From Actinoallomurus bryophytorum (lineage in GTDB: Bacteria; Actinomycetota; Actinomycetes; Streptosporangiales; Streptosporangiaceae): 64,000 bases of DNA. The stretch spans positions 62,001 to 126,000 of the forward strand of contig NZ_VFOZ01000002.1 of assembly GCF_006716425.1 (NCBI RefSeq), in the 5' to 3' direction. The translations under genes and the position numbers were made by a program. The notes beneath the pieces were generated by a model. That model ran no database searches. It had not been told where the DNA came from and was given only the letters and a program-made list of their open reading frames with translations. This document shows positions 25,391 to 33,638 of the stretch, piece by piece (position 1 is the first letter of the stretch; every line of letters begins with the position of its first letter).

Positions 25391-26158
25391 TCAGTCGGCC
25401 GCGCGCCTCGGGCGGCTGGCCCTCGCCGGGGTGCGGACGGGCTTCGCGACGGAACGCGGGGCCGGCGCGTCGTCTTCGCCGCCGGTCTTGATCTTCAGGG
25501 CGTTCACCCACAGCCGGGTGAGCATCGAGACGAGCTCCTCGAACGGGCACTCGTCGCCGAGGACGTAGACGCCGTAGGCCATCCGGCCGACCATCGCGTC
25601 GACGGCCTTCGCCGCGAGCAGCGGGTCGAGGTCCGGGTCGGCCAGCCCGCGTTCCTGGAGCTCCTTGATGCTGCGGGCATTGCGCCGCGCGAACGCCTCG
25701 CCGCGCTTGCGGCGCAGCTCGCGCAGGTTGTCATCGCAGGTGGCCGCCTGCTCCAGCGCGCGCATGAGCCGCGCGTTGCGGCGGTACCAGGTCAGGTAGG
25801 CGCGGTTGCCGGCCTCGATCTCGGCGATGGGGCCGCTGCCCTGCGTGGCCGTGCGCACATGCGGGTGCAGCGCCGAGTCCTGTACCTGCTCCAGGACCGC
25901 CGCGAAGATCTCTTCCTTGCTGGTGAAGTACACATAGAAGGAGCCGACGGACACGTTGGCCTCGGCGCTGATGTCGCTCAGGCGGGCGTCGAGATATCCG
26001 TCGTGCTCGAAGACGCGGCGGGCCGCCGCGATGAGCCGCTCGCGGGTGCGCTGCCCTCGCGCGGTGGTGGGCAGCGATCGCTGCCCCGCGTTGTCGGGGT
26101 CACCGACGACGGCGTCATCCGGGGAGTCTGTTGAGGTGGCACGGGATCGCGAGCTCAT
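25391..26158 (-). CDS. TetR-family transcriptional regulator
   Basis: 255 residues from ATG 26158. HTH: LSDISAEANVSVGSFYVYFTSKEEIF; the preceding RERLIAAARRVFEHDGYLDAR parallels the other TetR protein at 18256 (RDALVEAGRRVFERDGFLHAR). A 45-residue N-terminal tail precedes the domain. Divergent from the 26371 operon, whose promoter carries the shared operator, so this is the leading candidate to bind it. Start choice: an upstream ATG at 26266 would run into the divergent promoter region. Confidence 0.8.
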   Translation of the reverse strand: MSSRSRATSTDSPDDAVVGDPDNAGQRSLPTTARGQRTRERLIAAARRVFEHDGYLDARLSDISAEANVSVGSFYVYFTSKEEIFAAVLEQVQDSALHPHVRTATQGSGPIAEIEAGNRAYLTWYRRNARLMRALEQAATCDDNLRELRRKRGEAFARRNARSIKELQERGLADPDLDPLLAAKAVDAMVGRMAYGVYVLGDECPFEELVSMLTRLWVNALKIKTGGEDDAPAPRSVAKPVRTPARASRPRRAAD

Positions 26159-26281
26159 GTCGCCATCAGAATAGCTGAGGACGAAGTCAGCGCCAAACGA
26201 CGGCGCGCCATGGACGATGGGGAACGCCTCCCCAGCTCGGCACGGGTTTTGGTCGCATCGAACCACCCGAACCGGCCAGAA

Positions 26282-26310
26282 TTGACGTTGACCTCAATTT
26301 CAGATAGAAC
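26282..26310 (+). promoter_or_regulatory. promoter with shared operator in its spacer (26371 operon)
   Basis: TTGACG (26282-26287), 17-base spacer TTGACCTCAATTTCAGA, TAGAAC (26305-26310). The spacer includes TTGACCTCAA, whose arms TTGA/TCAA are inverted. It lies 60 bp before the enoyl-CoA hydratase start and 124 bp from the divergent TetR start. Confidence 0.7.
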
Positions 26311-26370
26311 CACGGAGCCGGTGCCCGCTCCCGGGACGGCCCCTTCCCACAGCGAAAGGTCGGTGGTGAC

Positions 26371-27171
26371 GTGCCGTACTCGGAGATCGAGCGGCAGCGC
26401 GACGACTCGGGCGTGGTCACGATCACGATGAACCGCCCACAGAAGCTCAACGCGTACACCACGAAGATGTGCGAGGAGCTGTCGGAGGCCGTCGACGAGT
26501 TCGCCCGTACCGACGCCGACCGGGTGCTGGTTTTGACCGGCGCCGGACGCGGCTTCTGCTCCGGCGGCGACCTCTCCGGTCACTTCGAGGCGCTGAAGGC
26601 CACGACGCGCCGGCTCGGGCACGCCGCCGTGATGCGCGAGGGCATGCACCCGCTGTCCCGCAGGCTGTTCGCCCTGGACAAACCCACGATCGCGATGGTC
26701 AACGGCCCTGCCATCGCCGGCGGCCTCGCCCTCGCGCTGCTGTGCGATCTGCGCATCGCCGCCGACACGGCGATCCTCGGCGACACGAGCGGCGCCGCCG
26801 GAGCGCTCCCGGACGAGGGCGGCGCGTGGCTCTTCCCCCGTGCCATGGGGTACGACCACGCGTTCAGGATGGTCGCGCTCGGCGAGAAGTACGACGCCGC
26901 CACGGCGCACCGGCTCGGCCTGGTCACCGAGGTCGTTCCCGCCGCCGAGCTGCGCGAGCACACGATGACGCTCGCGCGTGACCTCGCCTCCCGCGCCGCC
27001 GTGACCGTCCGCATCGCCAAGCGGATCATGCGGCGCGGCCTGGAGTCCACGTTCGAGGCATCCCTCGGCGACGCGGAGATGGCCGTCGTGATGAACAACG
27101 ACACCGAGGACGCGCAGGAAGGCGTCAAGGCGTTCCTGGAGCACCGCCGGCCACGCTTCGAGGGCGCGTGA
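26371..27171 (+). CDS. enoyl-CoA hydratase/isomerase (crotonase family)
   Basis: 266 residues from GTG 26371. MNRPQKLNAYT near 20, oxyanion hole GAGRGFCSGGD near 55, GPAIAGGLALALLCDLRIA near 105, and a glutamate in ALPDEGGAWLFPR at the usual catalytic-loop position. First gene of a six-gene rightward operon. Expected to hydrate an enoyl-CoA to a 3-hydroxyacyl-CoA. Confidence 0.8.
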   Translation: MPYSEIERQRDDSGVVTITMNRPQKLNAYTTKMCEELSEAVDEFARTDADRVLVLTGAGRGFCSGGDLSGHFEALKATTRRLGHAAVMREGMHPLSRRLFALDKPTIAMVNGPAIAGGLALALLCDLRIAADTAILGDTSGAAGALPDEGGAWLFPRAMGYDHAFRMVALGEKYDAATAHRLGLVTEVVPAAELREHTMTLARDLASRAAVTVRIAKRIMRRGLESTFEASLGDAEMAVVMNNDTEDAQEGVKAFLEHRRPRFEGA

Positions 27172-27953
27172 ACGCCGTCGGGGACCGTGCGGCCCCCCTG
27201 GCGGGCCGTACGGCGCTCGTCACCGGCGGGTCGCGCGGGATCGGCCTCGGCATCTCCCGGTTGTTCGCCGAGCTCGGCGCGAACGTGCTCATCGTGTCGC
27301 GCCGCGAGCCGTCGCTCACCGAGGCGGTCCGCACCATCACCGAGGCCGGCGTCGACCCGGGCGCGGTCGCCTACCGCGTCGGCAGGGCCGACTCCGAGGA
27401 GGACGCCGACGCGAGCGTCGCGCTCGCGGTCGAACGCTTCGGGAGCCTCGACATCCTGGTCAACAACGCCGCGACCAACCCCTACTTCGGCCCTCTCACC
27501 GGCATCGGCCGGAGCCAGGCCGACAAGACCCTCGGCGTCAACCTCTGGGGCCCGCTGCGGTGGATCCAGGCCGCCTGGGAGCAGTACCTGCGCGACCACG
27601 GCGGCGCGGTGCTCAACATCTCCTCCACCAGCGGTACCGCCGTGGACCCCGGTCTCGGCTGGTACGGCACCGGCAAGGCCGGGCTGATCCACCTCACCCG
27701 CCAGCTCGCGATGGAGCTCGCCCCGGGGGTCCGGGTCAACGCCATCTCCCCCGGGCTGATCAAGACCGACATGTCACGCGCGCTCTGGGAGAACGGCGAG
27801 GAAGAGCTCGCGGCCACGATGCCGCTGGCCCGGCTCGGGACCCCGCGCGACATCGCCGAGGCCGCGGCCTTCCTCTGCTCCGGCGCCGCGGCCTGGGTCA
27901 CCGGCCAGACGCTGACCGTCGACGGCGGTTACCTCGTACGGCCGTCGTCGTGA
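27168..27953 (+). CDS. short-chain dehydrogenase/reductase
   Basis: 261 residues from GTG 27168 in a GTGA overlap. TGGSRGIGLG cofactor loop near 20, NNAATN (a variant of NNAG) near 104, SSTSGTA and WYGTGKAG giving Ser-Tyr-Lys, and VTGQTLTVDGGY at the end. Likely a 3-hydroxyacyl-CoA dehydrogenase in the same pathway as the hydratase. Confidence 0.75.
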   Translation: MNAVGDRAAPLAGRTALVTGGSRGIGLGISRLFAELGANVLIVSRREPSLTEAVRTITEAGVDPGAVAYRVGRADSEEDADASVALAVERFGSLDILVNNAATNPYFGPLTGIGRSQADKTLGVNLWGPLRWIQAAWEQYLRDHGGAVLNISSTSGTAVDPGLGWYGTGKAGLIHLTRQLAMELAPGVRVNAISPGLIKTDMSRALWENGEEELAATMPLARLGTPRDIAEAAAFLCSGAAAWVTGQTLTVDGGYLVRPSS

Positions 27954-28969
27954 GCGACCTTCCGGGCCTCGATCTCCCGCGCCTGACCGCCTGGCTGGAC
28001 GAACACCGGCCGGGACTGCGCCAGGGCGGGCTGCGCGCGGGGCTGCTGGCCGGGGGAAGGTCCAACCTCACCTACCGGCTCACCGACGACGTGCACGCGT
28101 GGGCGCTGCGCCGGCCGCCGCTCGGCCACGTCCTGCCCACGGCGCACGACATGGCACGTGAGTATCGCGTGATCAGCGCGCTGCGCGGCACCGGGATCCC
28201 GGTCGCCGGCGCGGTCGCGTTCAGCGAGGACCCCGGCGTCATCGGAGCGCCGTTCTACCTCATGGACTTCGTGGCCGGCCGGGTCCTCGCCACCGCGCAG
28301 GACACCGCGGCGCTCTCTCCCGTGGAGGCGGCCCGTACCGGACAACTCCTGGTGGACACGCTCACCGCGCTGCACGAGCTGGACCCCGTGGCGGCCGGGC
28401 TGGGCGGCTTCGGCCACCCGGCCGGGTTCCTCGAACGTCAGGTGAGGCGCTGGCACCGGCAGTGGCGCTCGTCCGAGACCCGGCCTCTCGACCTCGTCGG
28501 GACGACCGTGGACCGGCTCTCGATGTCCGTCCCCCAGGGGGGACGGCCGGGCATCGTCCACGGTGACTACCGCCTGGCCAACACCATCCTCACGCCCGCC
28601 CTCGACCGGATCGCCGCCGTCATCGACTGGGAGATGGCCACGGTCGGCGATCCCCTGACGGACCTGGGCCTGCTGGTGGTCTACCAGTCGCTCGCCGCGG
28701 ACGGGGAGTTCGGCCTGGCCCCGCTTCGGCCCGCCGACGGCCACCTCACCGCCGGGCAGCTGGCCGCACGCTACCGCGACCGGTCCTCCCGGGACCTCGG
28801 GAGGCTGAACTGGTACGTCGGGTTCGGTTTCTTCAAGCTGGCGGTCATCTCCGAGACCATCCGCCACCGCCACCTCGCCGGCCAGACCGTCGGAGCGGGC
28901 TTCGAACGCCCCGGCGACGACGTCCCGGCGATTCTCGAGGCGGCTCAGCGCGCCCTCGCCGACGATTAG
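27950..28969 (+). CDS. APH-fold phosphotransferase, LvaA/ACAD10-11 kinase-like
   Basis: 339 residues, GTG 27950, GTGA overlap. Aminoglycoside-phosphotransferase fold: GGRSNLTY (35-42), HGDYRLANT (204-212; catalytic Asp206, Asn211) and metal-binding DWEMATVGDP (226-235). This sequence type is the N-terminal kinase half of mammalian ACAD10/ACAD11 and LvaA of levulinate catabolism, which phosphorylate the 4-hydroxyl of 4-hydroxyacyl-CoAs. It is followed 10 bp later by an acyl-CoA dehydrogenase, the same pairing. Antibiotic resistance is unlikely in this context. Confidence 0.78.
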   Translation: MSDLPGLDLPRLTAWLDEHRPGLRQGGLRAGLLAGGRSNLTYRLTDDVHAWALRRPPLGHVLPTAHDMAREYRVISALRGTGIPVAGAVAFSEDPGVIGAPFYLMDFVAGRVLATAQDTAALSPVEAARTGQLLVDTLTALHELDPVAAGLGGFGHPAGFLERQVRRWHRQWRSSETRPLDLVGTTVDRLSMSVPQGGRPGIVHGDYRLANTILTPALDRIAAVIDWEMATVGDPLTDLGLLVVYQSLAADGEFGLAPLRPADGHLTAGQLAARYRDRSSRDLGRLNWYVGFGFFKLAVISETIRHRHLAGQTVGAGFERPGDDVPAILEAAQRALADD

Positions 28970-28979
28970 GGAGACAAGC

Positions 28980-30206
28980 ATGGACTTCGCCCACAGTGAA
29001 CGGTCCCTGGAGCTGCAGGCCGGCCTGCGGAGGTTCCTCGACGAGCAGGTCTATCCGGCGGAGCCGGTCTTCGAGGAGCAGGCGGCCGCGAACCGCGCGG
29101 CCGGCACCCCGTTCCGTACGCCCGCGGTGCTCGCCGACCTCAAGGTGGAGGCACGCAAGCGCGGGCTGTGGAACCTCTTCCTGCCCGACGAGCGGCACGG
29201 CGCCGGGCTGAGCGTCCTGGAGTACGCGCCGATCGCCGAGCTCAGCGGCCGCTCGCACGCGATCGCGCCCGAGGCGATGAACTGCTCCGCCCCCGACACC
29301 GGCAACATGGAGCTGCTGTCCATGTTCGCCACCGAAGAGCAGGCCGCGCGGTGGCTCACGCCGCTGCTCGAAGGGGAGATCCGGTCCTGCTTCTCCATGA
29401 CCGAACCGGCCGTGGCCTCCTCCGACGCCGCCAACATCGCCACCACCATCACCCCGGACGGCGAGGAGTACGTCGTCAACGGCCGCAAGTGGTGGTCCAC
29501 CGGCGCGCTGCGCGAGGAGTGCGAGGTCGCGATCGTCATGGGCGTCAGCGACCCGGACGCCGGCAAGTACGAACGGCACTCGATGATCCTCGTCCCGCTG
29601 GACACCCCCGGGGTCAGGGTCGAGCGGTCCACCAGCGTCTTCGGCTACGACGACGGCCCGCACGGCGGGCACGGGGTCATCCACTACGACAACGTCCGCG
29701 TGCCGCGCGACAACCTCCTCGGCCCGCAGGGCGGGGGCTTCAAGATGGCGCAGGCCCGGCTCGGACCCGGCCGGATCCACCACTGCATGCGCTGCATGGG
29801 CATGGCCGAGCGTGCCCTAGAGCTGATGTGCGACCGCGCCGCCGCGCGTACGACGTTCGGGCGGCCGATCGCCTCACACGGCGTGGTCCAGGAGTGGATC
29901 GCCGAGTCCCGGCTGGCGATCGAGCAGGCACGCCTGATGGTGCTCAAGGCAGCGTGGCTCATCGACACCGTCGGCGCCGGGAAGGCACGTACCGAGATCG
30001 CGGCGATCAAGGTCGCCGCCCCGCGCGCGGCGAGCTACGTGCTCGACCGCGCCATCCAGGTCCACGGCGGCGCCGGAGTCTCCTCGGACACTCCGCTCGC
30101 CGAGGCCTGGGCCCAGGTCCGTACGCTGCACCTGGCCGACGGCCCGGACGAGGTGCACCTGCGGACGCTCGCCCGGCAGGAGCTGCGCCGCCGGAGCGGC
30201 GCGTGA
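28980..30206 (+). CDS. acyl-CoA dehydrogenase, ACAD10/11 or LvaC-like
   Basis: 408 residues, ATG 28980 after an AGGGAGA site. FSMTEPAVASSDAANI near 140, VNGRKWWSTGA near 162, GPGRIHHCMRCMGMAERALELM near 262, and HGGAGVSSDTPLAEAW near 362. The EP-x-VASSDA and RIHHCMR signatures are those of the ACAD10/11 dehydrogenase class. Together with the kinase just upstream it may remove phosphate from a 4-phosphoacyl-CoA and yield an enoyl-CoA. No LvaB-like small protein is seen. Confidence 0.8.
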   Translation: MDFAHSERSLELQAGLRRFLDEQVYPAEPVFEEQAAANRAAGTPFRTPAVLADLKVEARKRGLWNLFLPDERHGAGLSVLEYAPIAELSGRSHAIAPEAMNCSAPDTGNMELLSMFATEEQAARWLTPLLEGEIRSCFSMTEPAVASSDAANIATTITPDGEEYVVNGRKWWSTGALREECEVAIVMGVSDPDAGKYERHSMILVPLDTPGVRVERSTSVFGYDDGPHGGHGVIHYDNVRVPRDNLLGPQGGGFKMAQARLGPGRIHHCMRCMGMAERALELMCDRAAARTTFGRPIASHGVVQEWIAESRLAIEQARLMVLKAAWLIDTVGAGKARTEIAAIKVAAPRAASYVLDRAIQVHGGAGVSSDTPLAEAWAQVRTLHLADGPDEVHLRTLARQELRRRSGA

Positions 30207-30985
30207 ACCCGGCGGGTTCGGTCGTCGTCGTCACCGGCGCCGGCGGCGGCATCGGCGCCGCCCTCGCGGCCCGGTTCGCCGCCGACGGTGCTTCGGCGGT
30301 CGTCGTCGCCGACCTCGACGGCGACGCCGCGCGGGCGGTCGCCGCGCGGATCGGCGGGGTGCCCGAGACGCTGGACGTCGCCGACGCGACGGCCGTGACG
30401 GACCTGGTCGAGCGTACGGTGGGCCGCTTCGGGCGCGTCGACCTGTTCTGCGCGAACGCCGGGATCACCACCGAGCTCGGCCTCGACGCACCGGAGGCCC
30501 TGTGGCGGCGGTCGTTCGAGGTCAACGTGATGGCGCACGTCCACGCGGCGCGTGCCGTCGTGCCGCACATGCTCGCGGGCGGCGGCGGCCACTTCCTGGC
30601 GACGGCGTCGGCGGCCGGGCTGCTCACGGCGCCCGCCGACGCGCCGTACTCGGTCACCAAGCACGCCGCCGTCGGCTTCGCCGAGTGGCTCGCGATCGCC
30701 TACGGTGACCGCGGCATCGGGGTCAGCGTGCTGTGCCCGATGGGCGTGGCAACTCCGATGCTGATGGGACCGCTCGACGCCGGTGCCGCCTCGGCCAGGG
30801 CGGTGGCCGCCTCCGGGGAGATCCTCAGCCCGGAGGCGGTCGCCGACGCGGTGGTCGGGGGTCTGGCCGCGGGTGAGTTCCTGATCCTCCCGCACCCGGA
30901 GGTCGGTACGTTCTGGGCGAAGAAGGCCGCGCGCCCGGACCGCTGGCTGGCGGCCATGCGCGGGCTCGCCGGCCGGTCCGCCTGA
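30203..30985 (+). CDS. short-chain dehydrogenase/reductase
   Basis: 260 residues, GTG 30203 overlapping the dehydrogenase stop. TGAGGGIG loop near 11, CANAGI instead of NNAG, ATASAAGLL and YSVTKHAAVGFAEWL supplying Ser-Tyr-Lys. The C-terminus (PHPEVGTFWAKKA then RPDRWLAAMR) is typical of an SDR subgroup frequent in actinobacterial acyl-CoA clusters. Substrate unknown. Confidence 0.72.
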   Translation: MNPAGSVVVVTGAGGGIGAALAARFAADGASAVVVADLDGDAARAVAARIGGVPETLDVADATAVTDLVERTVGRFGRVDLFCANAGITTELGLDAPEALWRRSFEVNVMAHVHAARAVVPHMLAGGGGHFLATASAAGLLTAPADAPYSVTKHAAVGFAEWLAIAYGDRGIGVSVLCPMGVATPMLMGPLDAGAASARAVAASGEILSPEAVADAVVGGLAAGEFLILPHPEVGTFWAKKAARPDRWLAAMRGLAGRSA

Positions 30986-31004
30986 TCACCAGGGAGTACG
31001 CACC

Positions 31005-31718
31005 ATGGGCAAGCTCGAGGGCAGGGTCGCCGTCGTGACCGGCGGCTCCTCCGGCATCGGGGCGGGAACCGCCCGCCACCTGCGCGACGAGGGTGCCAGA
31101 GTCTGCGTCACGGACATCCAGGCCCCGGGCGCCGACGACGGCCTCCTGTTCCTCGAACACGACGTGTCCTCGGCGCACGCCTGGCTACGGGTACGCGACC
31201 AGGTCCTCACCGAGCTCGGCGGAGTGGACATCCTGGTGAACAACGCGGGGATCTTCGTGCCCGGCATGATCGCGGACATTCCGCTGGAGGCGTGGGACCG
31301 CACGCTGGCCGTCAACCAGACCGGCATCCTGCTCGGCATGCGGACCTTCGCCGACGCGCTGGAGTCCTCAGGCCACGGCTCGATCATCAACATGTCCTCC
31401 TACGCGGGGATGCAGGGCTACGGCACGTCCGTCGCGTACCAGGCGGCGAAGTGGGCCGTGCGCGGCATGACCCGCTTCGCCGCCCACGAGTTCGCGCCTC
31501 GCCGGATCCGCGTCAACGCCGTCGTGCCGGGCTTCATCGACACCCCCATGCTTGCCGCCGGCGGCCAGAAGCTCCGCGACACCGTCGTCCGCCGCACCCC
31601 GCTCGGCCGGCTGGGCGACGTCACCGACATCGCGCACGCGATCGCCTACCTGGCGAGCGACGAGAGCTCCTTCGTCACCGGCACCGAACTCGTCCTCGAC
31701 GGCGGAATGCTCGCCTAG
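31005..31718 (+). CDS. short-chain dehydrogenase, 3-alpha(20-beta)-HSD-like
   Basis: 237 residues, ATG 31005 with a GGGAG site. TGGSSGIGAG near 13, NNAG near 81, MSSYAG and YQAAKWAVRGMTR. The length and the end FVTGTELVLDGG resemble 3-alpha/20-beta-hydroxysteroid dehydrogenases, but this subgroup also acts on other alcohols. Last gene of the 26371 operon; a hairpin follows. Confidence 0.7.
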   Translation: MGKLEGRVAVVTGGSSGIGAGTARHLRDEGARVCVTDIQAPGADDGLLFLEHDVSSAHAWLRVRDQVLTELGGVDILVNNAGIFVPGMIADIPLEAWDRTLAVNQTGILLGMRTFADALESSGHGSIINMSSYAGMQGYGTSVAYQAAKWAVRGMTRFAAHEFAPRRIRVNAVVPGFIDTPMLAAGGQKLRDTVVRRTPLGRLGDVTDIAHAIAYLASDESSFVTGTELVLDGGMLA

Positions 31719-31722
31719 CACG

Positions 31723-31741
31723 CCGGCGTGACTCACGCCGG
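31723..31741 (+). terminator. short hairpin after the 26371 operon
   Basis: CCGGCGTG / CACGCCGG, 8 perfect base pairs around a 3-nt loop, 5 bp past the stop codon. Probable terminator. Confidence 0.6.
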
Positions 31742-31762
31742 TCAGGTGGCCAGAATGGGGAC

Positions 31763-32413
31763 ATGCTGGTGGATCATTTCCCGCTGCTGGGGCTGAGGCT
31801 GAGGACACCACGACTCGAGCTGCGGCTGCCTTCGTCCGCAGAGCTGGCCACCCTCGCCGAGGTGGCGGCCGGCGGCATTCACGCTCCTGATGTGATGCCG
31901 TTCCTGGTCCCCTGGACCGATCGGCCGCCGGCCGAGATCGCCCGCGGCGTTGTCCAGCACCACTGGCTGCGGCTGGGGAACTGGTCTCCGCAGGACTGGT
32001 CGCTCAACCTCACCGTGTTTCACGCGGGTGAGGTCGTCGGGCAGCAGACCATCAGCGCGCATGACCTGGCCGTCATCCGCGAGGTACATACCGGCTCGTG
32101 GCTGGGACGGCGCCATCAGGGGCAGGGAATCGGGACCGAGATGCGAGCCGCCGTGCTGCGCCTCGCCTTCGCCGGACTGGACGCCGACGAGGCGGTCTCG
32201 GGCGCGTTCGAGGACAACCCGGCGTCACATGCCGTCTCGCGCAAGCTCGGTTACCGACCCGACGGCGTCAACCGTCACGTCGTCCGCGATGCCATGGTCA
32301 TCGAACATCGCATGCGCCTCACCCGGTCGGCGTGGGAACGCCAGCGCACCATCTCCGTCACCATCGACGGGCTGGCCCCATGCCTACCCATGTTCGGGAT
32401 CGGCACCGCGTGA
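31763..32413 (+). CDS. GNAT acetyltransferase (RimJ/RimL type)
   Basis: 216 residues from ATG 31763. The acetyl-CoA loop is seen in SWLGRRHQGQGIGTEMRAAVL near 113, and EDNPASHAVSRKLGY is the RimL-type substrate/CoA segment. Similar actinobacterial proteins are annotated as N-acetyltransferases acting on proteins or small amines. Its last 30 bp overlap the convergent DUF1622 gene. Confidence 0.75.
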   Translation: MLVDHFPLLGLRLRTPRLELRLPSSAELATLAEVAAGGIHAPDVMPFLVPWTDRPPAEIARGVVQHHWLRLGNWSPQDWSLNLTVFHAGEVVGQQTISAHDLAVIREVHTGSWLGRRHQGQGIGTEMRAAVLRLAFAGLDADEAVSGAFEDNPASHAVSRKLGYRPDGVNRHVVRDAMVIEHRMRLTRSAWERQRTISVTIDGLAPCLPMFGIGTA

Positions 32414-32797
32414 CGGCAGGCGGCCGGATAACTCCCCGCTGGTCCCCTGGGACCTGGGCCGTTGGCTCTGCCAGGGCCAGCGGCCCTCCAGCTCGACCTC
32501 GAGGGAGAAGCTCAGGAAGGTCCGCACCAGGACGATCACGGCGAGGACGCCGACGCTGGTGAAGGTCGGCGAAACGGCGACGGTGCGGATGATGTCCCCG
32601 GCGACCAGGAACTCCAGCCCCAGCAGGATCGCCCGGCCGAGGCTCTGCCGGTAGAGGCGGTACACGGCCTCACCGCGGCGGGTCAGCAGCCGGTGGGCCA
32701 GGACGGCCGTCGCGAACAGCGCTCCCCCGACGATGACCGCGACCCCGGCGACGTCCACGGCGGCGCCGACGTCCTCCACGGTGTGCGCGAAATCCAC
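32384..32797 (-). CDS. DUF1622 membrane protein
   Basis: 137 residues. Three predicted membrane segments: about 14-34 (VDVAGVAVIVGGALFATAVL), 53-70 (LGRAILLGLEFLVAGDII) and 80-95. The RxLYRQSLGRAILLGLEFLVAGDIIRT-type core is the DUF1622 signature. Cytoplasmic membrane; function unknown. Confidence 0.75.
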   Translation of the reverse strand: MDFAHTVEDVGAAVDVAGVAVIVGGALFATAVLAHRLLTRRGEAVYRLYRQSLGRAILLGLEFLVAGDIIRTVAVSPTFTSVGVLAVIVLVRTFLSFSLEVELEGRWPWQSQRPRSQGTSGELSGRLPSRGADPEHG

Positions 32798-32948
32798 GCG
32801 ATCGCCCTCAGCTCACTCGAACCACCGGCCACGGTCCACCTGAGTCTTTCCGCCCAGCGGCCCACGAACACCGCCGCCCGGAAATACGGATGCCCTGGAC
32901 GTATGTGCGCCGCCATACTCATGCGGAACTCACTTGGGGGTGAAGCCC

Positions 32949-33413
32949 ATGAAGCTTGCCGAAGCACTGGCCGAGCGCGCGGAGGCCACGCGGCGCGTCG
33001 AACGACTGCGTGCCCGCGTGGTGGGCAGCGCGCGCTACCAGGAAGGCGAGACGCCCGCCGAGAACGCGGCGGACCTGCTCGCGGAGGCCGGAGAGGCGCT
33101 CGACTCCCTCGAGTCCCTGATCCGGCGGATCAACAGGACCAACGCCGCGGTTTCGATGGGCCGGGACGGCACCGTCACCGACGCGCTCGCGCGCCGGGAC
33201 GTGCTCCGGTTGCGGCACGGGGTGGTCACCGCGGCCGCGGACGCCGCCGCGGGCCAGCGCGGAACCGTCCGCCAGCTGCGGTCGGAACTGATGATGCTCT
33301 CCGCGCTTCCCGTCGCCGACCTGCGGGCGCAGGCCGACGTCCTCGCGCGTGAGATCCGCGAGCTCGACCTGCGGATCCAGCGCACGAACTGGGAGGCCGA
33401 CCTCCTGGACTGA
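32949..33413 (+). CDS. DIP1984-family protein
   Basis: 154 residues from ATG 32949 with GGGGGTGA 5 bases upstream; an in-frame TTG at 32934 is less likely. Nearly all alpha-helical and charged: LAEALAERAEATRRVERLR at the start, then LIRRINRTNAAV near 58 and LRIQRTNWEADLL at the end. This pattern is that of the DIP1984/septicolysin-like family of small coiled-coil proteins with no known activity. Confidence 0.72.
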   Translation: MKLAEALAERAEATRRVERLRARVVGSARYQEGETPAENAADLLAEAGEALDSLESLIRRINRTNAAVSMGRDGTVTDALARRDVLRLRHGVVTAAADAAAGQRGTVRQLRSELMMLSALPVADLRAQADVLAREIRELDLRIQRTNWEADLLD

Positions 33414-33638
33414 ACGCGGCGAGACGATGGGAGCAGGTAGTCGTACCGGAGGCGTTGCACACACCGCGGGCCGGCGGTTCATCCGGTCCCTCCTGGTGCG
33501 CGAAGAGCAGTGCGCGGGGTTCGATTCCCCGATACAGAGCAGCTCAGCATCGCGCACAGGTGACCGTGCACGGCGCACAGCACACAACCGCGTGCAGATC
33601 CGGGACGACGAGGGCGGGAATGGGGCATTCCCATCGTC

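Noticed and set aside
33440-33540. A tRNA gene around the T-arm-like sequence
   Set aside because: No 7-bp acceptor partner, anticodon arm or D arm can be formed; reported only as an orphan T-arm.
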